From: Streptomyces sp. NBC_00425 | Lineage (GTDB): Bacteria > Actinomycetota > Actinomycetes > Streptomycetales > Streptomycetaceae | NCBI RefSeq assembly: GCF_036030735.1 | Contig: NZ_CP107928.1 | Coordinates: 7,998,001-8,062,000, forward strand | DNA length: 64,000 bases | Reading direction: 5' to 3' | Shown here: positions 7,367 to 14,541 of the stretch, piece after piece | Layout of the letters: every line of letters starts with the position of its first letter | Numbering within the stretch: position 1 is the first letter of the stretch | The notes under the pieces: generated by a model | Told to the model about the DNA's origin: nothing | Seen by the model: the letters and a program-made list of their open reading frames with translations, nothing else | Database searches by the model: none | Program-made: the position numbers and the translations under genes

Positions 7367-9427
7367 CTACTCCACGTCGATGCCGAAGTCCTGCACGAGT
7401 TCCTCCAGGCCGCCCGTGTATCCCTTCCCGCCCAGGACGAAGTCCCAGTCCCCGCTCGACCTTCGGCGGAAAGAACCGAGTACCAAGGCGGTTTCGCGCG
7501 GCCGGCCGTCGGAGACCTCGAGTCGTCCCAGCTCAGCCAGTCCGGGGTCCAGGAGTCGGATGCATGCGTCGGTGAAACCGGAGAGGTCGGCGTTCGGGTT
7601 GACCTCCGGGTCGATGGCCGCCACGAGTACGAACCGGTCAGCCTCATCGGGCAGCCCGTCGAACGAGACACAGATCGCGGCCTTGTCAGGTGCAGTGGCC
7701 GGAAGAACACGCACCGAGCCGTCCGGCGTCTGCGGGTTGTTGAAGAAGACGAAGTGATCGTCACTGAGAACCCGGTTGCCACGGCAGACGAGAGCACACA
7801 CGTCCAGGGCGACGCTTCCGGTCCACGACATCCCCAGGACGTTGTAATCGTCGGGCAGCCGAGAGTCCGGCCTCGAGGACGATCTCTGCGATGGGACTTG
7901 GCGGTCTCGGTCGCCCAGCCGCCCGTGCAGCCCATGACGATGGAGCAGGTCGACGAGTTCAGGGCCCGAGACGAGTTCCAGTGGCTTGCCGTTGGCGAAG
8001 GTGTGTGAGCCGGGGCCGAACCCCGACGTCGTCACGAGGACACCCTTGTTGGCGCCGGCGTCCTGCACGGTTCCGTACAAGTCACGCACGGCGGTGGGCG
8101 GCACCGTGTTGCGGTAGCGCTTTACCTGCACGACGATCTTGCCGCCTCGGATCGGCGCCGGATCCAGCGCGTCGACGTCCACACCACCATCGCCTGAGCG
8201 CTGGGTGGTCACCGCCTGCATCCCCATGGCACGGAAGAGATCGGCAACGAGGTTCTCGAAGGCGATCGGGTCCATGGCGAACAGATCAGGTTCCTCGTCG
8301 CCGCCGTGGGCGACGACGCGATTCCCGACGTCCTGCGGCCGTCTGTTCGGCCGCACGGGTGTGAGTTGGTCCGGTCGCGCCGAGAGCTGCCCGCGCAGCG
8401 CGTCGGCCAGGCAACTGCCCGCGTCGACCTGCGCCAGATGTAAGTCACGGAACGAAGAGCGCGAGGCCATGACGGTCGCCAGGACGATATGACCCGCTCG
8501 GCCCGTCGTCGGGTCATGCCCGTCGACGAACCCGTTCAGGACCACCGACTCGAGCGCGCCCAGCTCATCCGCGCCGAACAGCTCGTGCAGGACAAGCAGC
8601 ATGCACTGAGCCAGAACCTCCCTGTACAGCGCACGCCGCTGGCCTACCGGGCGGGGGGTCTCCTTGTCCTGGTCGACCCCGGACATGTACCGGACGGCCT
8701 TGACCTCCGGCACGATGCCGTAAGCGGGCAACTCCCAATCGAGCACCAGTTGCCGGGCTGTCTGGTCGTAGGCGGCAGCCACCTGACGTGGGAAATCCTC
8801 CGGCCATACCGTCGAGGCGTACAGGGCGGCAGAGAAGTACTCGATCACGGAGTCGGGATCCTGGCGCCTCACGCCTTCGGACATCGCGCCGATGCCGGCG
8901 TTGTGCCGCCGTACATCAGCCAGCTGGGTATCGACCCACTGCTGGTACTCCCGCTGATACGAGGCCAGTTGTCGCTGTCGCTGAACTTCCGCGGCCTGGG
9001 CCGTCTGCCAGTCACGCTCGAAACGCGCTCGCGCTTCGGCCTGCGCCTGGGCCCTGCGACTCGCGGTCCAGCCGCTCTGCGTCTGGTAGTGATGGAAGTC
9101 CGGCATGGGAACCGGCTGTGCCAAGGGACCTGGAGCGAAGGGCTGGACGTCCTCAGCTCGTAGGAGAGAGGCGGCTCTGAAGGGCGGAGCCTGGCAGCCT
9201 GAGGCAAGAAGACCCTGCAACGACCCGACTTGCGCGTCCAGTTCCTCCGTGCGCCGTAGAGCCTCCGCCTGCCGGTATTCGCGGTGACTCTGGGCCGCTC
9301 GCCGCTGGTAGGCCCGTTCCTGCTGTTCCTGCTGTCTCCGCCGTCTGGCTTCGGCTTCCTGCTGGCGCTGCTGCTGCCGTTGCATCTCGGCCCAGACGCC
9401 GACAGAACCAGTAGAGCGACGACTCAT
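7367..9427 (-). CDS. Coiled coil - Mrr-type nuclease - TerD fusion protein
   Basis: A 686-residue three-part protein. Residues 1-70 are Gln/Arg/Glu-rich and probably coiled coil. Residues 100-370 form a helical region without a named family. Residues ~384-500 are a restriction endonuclease Mrr-catalytic domain: FENLVADLFRAMG, then GDGGVDVDA (catalytic Asp) and VVQVKRY (Q-x-K). Residues ~520-686 form a TerD domain (RLPDDYNVLGMSWTG, VCRGNRVLSDDHFVFFNN, FVLGGKGY). TerD proteins belong to the tellurium-resistance/stress system and bind calcium; coupling to nucleases fits a chemical-stress or anti-phage role. The reading frame is uninterrupted and the nuclease residues are present. The short run of CCCCTG repeats lies just beyond the stop. 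Regulation is not visible. Confidence 0.85.
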   Translation of the reverse strand: MSRRSTGSVGVWAEMQRQQQRQQEAEARRRRQQEQQERAYQRRAAQSHREYRQAEALRRTEELDAQVGSLQGLLASGCQAPPFRAASLLRAEDVQPFAPGPLAQPVPMPDFHHYQTQSGWTASRRAQAQAEARARFERDWQTAQAAEVQRQRQLASYQREYQQWVDTQLADVRRHNAGIGAMSEGVRRQDPDSVIEYFSAALYASTVWPEDFPRQVAAAYDQTARQLVLDWELPAYGIVPEVKAVRYMSGVDQDKETPRPVGQRRALYREVLAQCMLLVLHELFGADELGALESVVLNGFVDGHDPTTGRAGHIVLATVMASRSSFRDLHLAQVDAGSCLADALRGQLSARPDQLTPVRPNRRPQDVGNRVVAHGGDEEPDLFAMDPIAFENLVADLFRAMGMQAVTTQRSGDGGVDVDALDPAPIRGGKIVVQVKRYRNTVPPTAVRDLYGTVQDAGANKGVLVTTSGFGPGSHTFANGKPLELVSGPELVDLLHRHGLHGRLGDRDRQVPSQRSSSRPDSRLPDDYNVLGMSWTGSVALDVCALVCRGNRVLSDDHFVFFNNPQTPDGSVRVLPATAPDKAAICVSFDGLPDEADRFVLVAAIDPEVNPNADLSGFTDACIRLLDPGLAELGRLEVSDGRPRETALVLGSFRRRSSGDWDFVLGGKGYTGGLEELVQDFGIDVE

Positions 9428-9665
9428 GTGCTGTAGGCCCTCCCCAGGATGGGGGCAGCCGCAAGGTGCTTTGGTTGTCCCCGCAACCGGTTGTCACGAG
9501 ACGACTCTATCCAGCAATCGGTGTCTCGCACATCCACTCGTCGGAGGTCACCTGCTCGGTCCGTCCCCGCAGGTCAACGTGACTCAAGAGTAACCACTGC
9601 CGTGCCGGGGCGCAGTACTCGAACCGTCGCTTTCGCCAAGCTACGGCACCCCCGTGCGCACCGAC

Positions 9666-9720
9666 GAAGAAAGCGCTGTGAACGCCGATCGACATGGATC
9701 AACGAGCCGCGTTCACAGAC
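9666..9720. repeat. Palindromic repeat copy 4
   Basis: Perfect 10-base arms CTGTGAACGC and GCGTTCACAG flank a core containing GACATGGATCAA, the same core as the copies near 3582, 4683 and 7246. It lies in the 388-base gap between the divergent Mrr-TerD and DUF5829-like genes. A 62-codon leftward frame at 9507-9695 also lies there but has no recognised family. No other gene is seen in 9428-9815. Confidence 0.7.
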
Positions 9721-9815
9721 CGACTGCGCGTCAGGCCTTGCTCACAGCCCGTTCGGTATCGGGGTCGTCGGAAAAGGAACCACGGTCGGGTGCTCTCCGT
9801 CCTACGATCGCTCGC

Positions 9816-10799
9816 ATGCTGATGCGTCGGACGTTACGGATGATCGTCGTGCTCGCTGTGACCCTCGCCGGAGCGATCGGGGGTGGCGTGGGGACGGCAC
9901 AGGCCGAGGGGAGCCGGTCCTCGTACGACCGGCAGCTGTTGTTCTACAACCACTCCTACGGAGTCCTCGACCGGGAGACCGCCGACGCCATCGAACACTC
10001 CGGCTATCTCGCGGACTTCGCCGACTTCCAGGTCCGCACCACGACCGGGACCGGCGGACAGACCTGGACCGGCCGCTATCTGATGGGCCGCGAGACCTAT
10101 CTGGAACTGTTCGGAGTCGGTGACGTCGCCGGGCAGGACGGCACCCTCGGCTCCGCCGGGCTCGGGCTGTCGACCGAACGAGCGGGAGACCTGGAGACGG
10201 TCACCGAGCGTCTGCGGAGCGAGGGGGTCGCCGATCCCGTCGCCTTCCTCCAGACCCGGGACTTCGGCGACGGTGTGCCCGTGCCGTGGTTCGACGCCGT
10301 CCTCACGACCACCGAGTACGACACCTTCGGGGCCTGGGCGATGGAATACCGGCCGGAGTACTTCGCCGACCCCCGCGGCCACACCGAGCCGGCGAGTTCT
10401 CCCGGTGACGTCGGCCGGGAGCGCTATCTCTCCGACGGCTACCTCACCCACCTGATGCGTGACGTGACCTCCGTACGGATCGCGGTCACCGAGGGCGATC
10501 TCGCCGACACCCTGCCGCTGCTCCGGGCCGGTGGGTTCGCCGTCCGGACGGCGACGGGCGGTGGCGTCGTCGCGGAGCGGGGTGGCACCACGATCCGGCT
10601 CGACGCCGTCCCGCGTGACCAGGCGGGCTTGCGGCAGGTCGACATGGCGCTCAACCGGCCCGTGCAGCAACGGCACATCGAGCGGATCGGTCACTCCACC
10701 CTGACCGTCGGTCCCGGCAGCCATGCCGTGTGGACGTTCACCGGCAACGTCGACGAGATCCCCGGGAGCCCCGGCCCGACGAGGACGCCCACCGGGTGA
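9816..10799 (+). CDS. Secreted protein, DUF5829-like
   Basis: A 327-residue protein with a signal peptide (MRRTLRMIVVLAVTLAG, cleavage likely after AQA). The mature part (LLFYNHSYGVLDRETADAIEHS, GRETYLELFG, LSTERAGDLETV, FGAWAMEY) matches my memory of a Streptomyces secreted family annotated DUF5829, but that name should be checked. Function unknown. The ATG at 9816, or 9822, opens the signal peptide. The next gene starts 13 bases after the stop, with its ribosome-binding site overlapping this gene's end, suggesting co-transcription. Confidence 0.68.
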   Translation: MLMRRTLRMIVVLAVTLAGAIGGGVGTAQAEGSRSSYDRQLLFYNHSYGVLDRETADAIEHSGYLADFADFQVRTTTGTGGQTWTGRYLMGRETYLELFGVGDVAGQDGTLGSAGLGLSTERAGDLETVTERLRSEGVADPVAFLQTRDFGDGVPVPWFDAVLTTTEYDTFGAWAMEYRPEYFADPRGHTEPASSPGDVGRERYLSDGYLTHLMRDVTSVRIAVTEGDLADTLPLLRAGGFAVRTATGGGVVAERGGTTIRLDAVPRDQAGLRQVDMALNRPVQQRHIERIGHSTLTVGPGSHAVWTFTGNVDEIPGSPGPTRTPTG

Positions 10800-10812
10800 G
10801 GGAGGATGCCGT

Positions 10813-11121
10813 GTGACCTCTTCCCTGCGGTTCTTCTTCGAGGCCGGCGTGGACACTCCGCTGTGGCCGGTGGACATGCACAGCGAGTACGGCTACCCCG
10901 TCCACCTGCGGCGGCTGCCGGTAAGCCCGGCGCTCAGGACGGAGCTGGCCAGGCTGTCCGAGTGGTATCAGTCGTCGATCGACTGGTCCTGTCCGTCGGA
11001 TCCGTCGCCGTGGTCGGACGAGGAACGTGAGCTCTTCAAGCAGCAGGCGCAGGCGGCCCTGGCGGCTCTGCGGCGTGAGCTGGGCGCAGGATGGACGGTG
11101 CACGACGAGAGCCTCCTCTGA
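10813..11121 (+). CDS. Hypothetical protein
   Basis: A 102-residue acidic, Trp-containing protein (opens TSSLRFFFEAGVDTPLWPVD, later LARLSEWYQSSIDW and SDEERELFKQQA). It resembles small Streptomyces proteins that form a beta start and two helices, often met next to toxins or phosphatases, without assigned function. The GTG at 10813 has GGGAGG about 9 bases upstream, reaching back to the stop of the preceding gene. It is probably translated from the same message. Confidence 0.65.
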   Translation: MTSSLRFFFEAGVDTPLWPVDMHSEYGYPVHLRRLPVSPALRTELARLSEWYQSSIDWSCPSDPSPWSDEERELFKQQAQAALAALRRELGAGWTVHDESLL

Positions 11122-11474
11122 TCCGACGTGGGCCGAGTGCGACGGCTCAGAGGGTCGCTGGGCGGGGGCTCGACCGGGTGCGCTGCTGCCCGGGGAAGCG
11201 TCCGTGCCGGCCGGCTGAGCGAGCTCCGGTCCATCCGCGGGATTGTGTGCGCGGGGTCGCCCGCCGGTGGCGAGGTCCGCCGACGACCGTCCCGTTGCCG
11301 ACGGTAACCCGGCTGTCGGACGCTCGCCGACGGGCATGCCTCCGTGCGGGCTCTCGACCACCAGGGGCAACGAACCCTCGGCGAGGCAGTAGTGGCCGGG
11401 GAAGCAGTCGACGTGGAGATGGCCGCCGTCCTGTGCGGTGGCCATCGCCCGAAGGTATCGAGGGCAGAGGGGAG
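11122..11474. other. Gene-poor interval
   Basis: No confident gene. A leftward frame starting at the ATG at 11445 (AQDGGHLHVDCFPGHYCLAEG and onward) looks protein-like for about 50 residues. It has no ribosome-binding site and then runs antisense into the neighbouring gene, so it is reported only as a possibility. Confidence 0.3.
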
Positions 11475-11654
11475 TCAGGCCGCCTTGACCATTTCGCCGC
11501 GGATCGCCGAGGCCCACTCGACCACCAACAGCTCGTACTCCGCCCGCTCCTGGGTCGACAGCGACCCGCCGGCGCGCATCCAGAGCGCCCGGATCCGCTC
11601 GTTCACCTCGGCAGCGGACCGCACGGAACCAGGGGAGACAGAAGTGGGGGACAT
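11475..11654 (-). CDS. Small hypothetical protein, 59 aa
   Basis: A 59-residue helical, charged protein (VRSAAEVNERIRALWMRAGG, then TQERAEYELLVVEWASAIRG) of a type common in Streptomyces. Composition and wobble bias are coding-like across the whole length and the frame closes on TGA at 11475-11477. Function unknown. The ATG at 11654 is the only sensible start. Confidence 0.62.
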   Translation of the reverse strand: MSPTSVSPGSVRSAAEVNERIRALWMRAGGSLSTQERAEYELLVVEWASAIRGEMVKAA

Positions 11655-11726
11655 GCGCCAAGCCTAGGCGCAAGCACTGACACTGCGCTACCGGACGGCT
11701 ACGCCCGCCGATATGGGCTTGGTCAC

Positions 11727-11742
11727 GGTTGATCGATCAACC
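11727..11742. promoter_or_regulatory. Perfect 16-base palindrome
   Basis: GGTTGATCGATCAACC reads the same on both strands. It lies in the intergenic DNA upstream of the 59-residue gene and downstream of the uppP remnant. It could be a dimeric repressor operator; the surrounding 100 bases are unusually rich in CCGGCCCGACC-like repeats. No regulator gene is adjacent. Confidence 0.35.
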
Positions 11743-11895
11743 GGGCCCTGTCCGCGGCGAGTTCACCCGACCTCGCCGCTTCATGTCCCGCGCCGCGCGC
11801 CCCGACCCACCAGACTCGGCCCGGTCCGACCCGGTCCAGTTCGACCGGCCCGACCTGACCCGGCCCGAGCAGCCCGGCCTGGTCCGTCGGGCGCG

Positions 11896-12028
11896 TCAGC
11901 CACCCGACTCCGCCGCGTGTGGGCTCAGCGCGCCCGTCGTGACCAGGGCGATGATGACGATGCCGAGGACGACGCGGTAGTAGACGAAGGGCATGAACGA
12001 CTTGGTGCTGATGAACTTCATGAACGAA
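11896..12028 (-). pseudogene. uppP: uppP 3'-end fragment, copy 1
   Basis: About 44 codons of the C-terminus of undecaprenyl-diphosphate phosphatase: FMKFISTKSFMPFVYYR followed by the hydrophobic last helix and a natural stop at 11896-11898. The remaining ~230 residues are absent. The fragment breaks at a 19-base sequence shared with copy 2 at 40767-40785 (GATGAACTTCATGAACGAA). Beyond the break lies the 3' end of a tyrosine recombinase gene on the same strand. That is the arrangement expected at an integration site inside the 3' end of uppP. Confidence 0.7.
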
Positions 12029-12072
12029 ACTATGTCGACGTGTCCTGAGCGGCTTTGACCTGCTGGTTTCCA

Positions 12073-12262
12073 TCACTTTTCAAGATCGAATGGTAGAGCA
12101 GTGGGAGATGGCGCCTTTCCAGTGCCCTCCCTCGCCGACCACGAACGGCGCAGCCACCTGCTTTGCAGCGAATCGGCAATCTCCTGCTCCATGGGCAGGG
12201 CAACGTGCGAGTGGAGACCTTCCATGTCGGCGACCTCGTGGCCCCATGCGGGTCTCCACGGC
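12073..12262 (-). pseudogene. Tyrosine recombinase 3'-end fragment, copy 1
   Basis: The translation contains a site-specific integrase C-terminus: GHEVADMEGLHSHV, then EQEIADSLQSRWLRR, ending ~60 residues later. The pattern GH..(x)..GxYSHV is the box II/nucleophile region of tyrosine recombinases. Here the position expected to hold the nucleophilic Tyr is His, as in copy 2 (40837 onward). The core of the enzyme is missing. Confidence 0.55.
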
Positions 12263-12743
12263 GATGCGACTGTGTCGATCTTCATCCAGCCACTCCTTGC
12301 CGCCGTGACGAAGCAGGTACAGCCGCTTTCCGGCGTTTGTGGGCGCGGGGAACCGGCCCCTGACCCGCGGCCAAACTGTCCAACAAGGCACTGGCCGCGG
12401 TGCGCGCCTCGGTCGCTCACCAGCCCGGATGAGATCTTCGGCAAGGGGCAGGATGCATGAGGCCGACTGGGACGATGAGGACGACAACGTGCCCCGGATG
12501 GGCTGATCGGCACGTGAAGAGCTGTGCCGCGGTGACCTGCGTGCCCTGGCGGGCGCCGGAGGCGCTCCAGCGGTCACCGCACCCCAGCGGGCGCTGGCCG
12601 CGTTTCTGCGTCTGCCCGCCGGGTGATCCCCGCACCGGGGCACCGCTGTTGTGGCACTCGTGCCCGTACGGGGCGGTGTAGCCGGTGGTCGGGTGCATGG
12701 TCGCCTCAGGTTGATGTCGGTGCCGTCGGCTAGCGTGCGAGGT
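12263..12743. other. Interval without a supported gene
   Basis: Only short or antisense frames are found. A short acidic frame starting at 12452 stops after 17 codons and is followed in another frame by a leucine-rich stretch ending at TGA near 12629. This could be a decayed regulator, but nothing supports a family. Confidence 0.3.
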
Positions 12744-14014
12744 ATGCGCTACTTCAATACGGCCGGGCCGTGCGTCCCCACGCGTCACTACATGGTGCCG
12801 GCCCAGGAGCGGCTGCCCAGGGCCCGCAGGTACATCGAGCAGGGCCAGTACTTCGTGGTGCACGCGCCACGGCAGACCGGGAAGACGACGGTGCTGGCGG
12901 CGATGGCCCTGGAACTGACGGCCTCGGGCCGGTACGCGGCGCTGCACTTCTCGTGCGAGAGCGCGGAGGTGGCCGGGGAGGACTACGGCCAGGCCGAGCT
13001 GCTGGTGCTGGAGGCGATTCGGCGGTCCGCGGAGTCCGCTGGGCTTCCTGATGAGCTGGTGCCCCCCGCCTTCTGGCCCGACGCGGTGCCCGGGTCCAGG
13101 CTCACGCGGGGGCTGACTGAGTGGGTGCGGAGCTGTCCGCGTCCGCTGGTGCTGTTCTTCGACGAGATCGACGCGCTGCGGGGGGGGGAGAGCCTGCGCA
13201 GTGTGCTGCGCCAGTTGCGCGACGGCTTCACTGTCAGCCGTGGCGGCTTCCCGCATGCGGTGGTGCTGTGCGGGCTGCGGGATGTGCGTGACTACAAGGC
13301 GGCCTCGGGCGGGGATCCGGGGCGCCTTGGTACGTCGAGTCCGTTCAACATCAAGGTGGCGTCGCTGCGGTTGGGTGACTTCACCGAGGCCGAGGTCGCC
13401 GAGCTGTACGGGCAGCACACCACGCAGACGGGCCAGGATGTCACGGTGGATGCGCTGGAGCGTGCCTTCGGCTTTACCCAGGGACAGCCGTGGCTGGTCA
13501 ACGCGCTGGCCCGGGAGGTCGTCGAGGAGTTGGGGGTGGTGTCGGACACGCCGATCACGGCCGGGCACATGGAGGAGGCGAAGGAGCGGCTGATCCTGGC
13601 GCGTGCGACGCATTTGGACTCGCTGGCCGCCAGGTTGGGTGAGGACCGGGTGCGGCGGGTGATCCAGCCGGTGATCGCGGGCGAGCTGCTCCTGCCGACG
13701 GACACGTACGACGACGATCTGGCGTACGTGCGCGACCTGGGGTTGGTCGCTCCGGACGCGCCGGTGCGGGTGGCCAATCCGATCTACCAGGAGGTCATTG
13801 TCCGGGTCCTGGGAAACGACACGGAGGGCCAGGTCGTCGCCGCCCCGAGCAGCTTCCGGCTGCCGGACGGCCGGATCGACATGGGGACAAGCTGCTGTGC
13901 TCCTCCGCCGAGTTCTGGCGGGAGAACGGCGAGATCCTGGCCACCGCCTCGACCTACCCGGAGGCGGCAGCACAGCTGGTGATGATGGCCTACCTGCACC
14001 CCCGGACGACCTGA
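12744..14014 (+). pseudogene. AAA-type ATP-binding protein, frameshifted and truncated
   Basis: The ATG at 12744 opens a STAND/AAA-like ATPase of the family usually fused to or paired with a PD-(D/E)XK nuclease. It has HAPRQTGKTTVLAAM (Walker A), LVLFFDEIDALRGG (Walker B) and a conserved YGQHT..GQ..FTQGQPWLVNALA block. After residue ~380 (DGRID) the first frame leaves family sequence and stops at 13980-13982. The next frame continues it with FWRENGEILATASTYPEAA and QLVMMAYL, then stops at 14012-14014. The expected C-terminal nuclease-like half is absent and RAMA-domain sequence follows instead. It is a disrupted copy with an intact NTPase core. Confidence 0.75.
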
Positions 14015-14253
14015 AGGCCGGCATCACCCTCACCGGCCGGCACGAGAAGAAGGTCCACCAGGCGGTCCTGAACCACGAGGGCCAGATCAACGTCCTGGGC
14101 CGCCCCTGGCGTACCCCGATCACCGCCGCCAGGGCCGCGACCGGCAGCAACAAGATCGACGGCTGGGATTTCTGGCGTCTGACCATCGCCGGTGTGGAGC
14201 AAACCCTCGCCGAGTTCCGCACCACGCACTTCCCGCCACCCGCACCAGCCTGA
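14001..14253 (+). pseudogene. RAMA-domain fragment
   Basis: About 80 residues resembling the RAMA (restriction enzyme adenine methylase associated) domain: LTGRHEKKVHQAVLN, then GRPWRTPITAARAATG, then KIDGWDFWRLTIAG, closing at TGA 14251-14253. RAMA domains occur at the C-terminus of modification- and restriction-linked proteins and are proposed to read modified DNA. No start or N-terminal partner is present. The fragment is joined out of frame to the truncated ATPase gene. Confidence 0.5.
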
Positions 14254-14369
14254 ACGCCGCGGGCGAGGCATGGGAACGCCAAGGACAAGGTGCGAGGGCA
14301 ACGCCCGCGGCAGTCACGGGACTTCCTTGGCCCCCGCCCTGTCCGTGCCGAGATTCTCGTCCGTGCAGG

Positions 14370-14450
14370 TCAGGCCGCATGCTGGTACTCGTGGAGGTGC
14401 CGCCGAGGCGGTCGCGTCGTCTCGTCGTATGTCGAGGTGGGCGATGGCGT
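14370..14450 (-). pseudogene. IS integrase-type transposase, 3'-end remnant
   Basis: The last ~25 codons of an rve-type transposase, recognisable as HLDIRRDDA and, one frame over, LGGT..EYQHAA, ending at the stop at 14370-14372. A one-base deletion separates the two parts. The same end, better preserved, occurs at 43212-43475, and the DNA beyond the stop is also similar between the two sites. The rest of the gap 14254-14541 holds a GC-rich inverted repeat just downstream of the CHAT gene (about 14483-14514) but no gene. Confidence 0.5.
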
Positions 14451-14541
14451 CCGGGGACGCACCGGGTTTCTGGAGGAGTTGCGCGGGCCCGGACCAACTG
14501 GTCCGGGCCCGCGCAACGCGATGCCGTGCTTCAACCACGTC

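Noticed and set aside
9507..9695. A 62-codon leftward frame between the Mrr-TerD and DUF5829-like genes
   Set aside because: No family, no clear ribosome-binding site, and it runs into the palindromic repeat.
10738..11673. A 311-codon leftward frame overlapping two rightward genes
   Set aside because: Only its first part (near 11445) looks protein-like; the rest is antisense. Kept only as a remark.
12417..14288. A 623-codon leftward frame opposite the AAA ATPase remnant
   Set aside because: Antisense shadow; Walker motifs lie on the plus strand.
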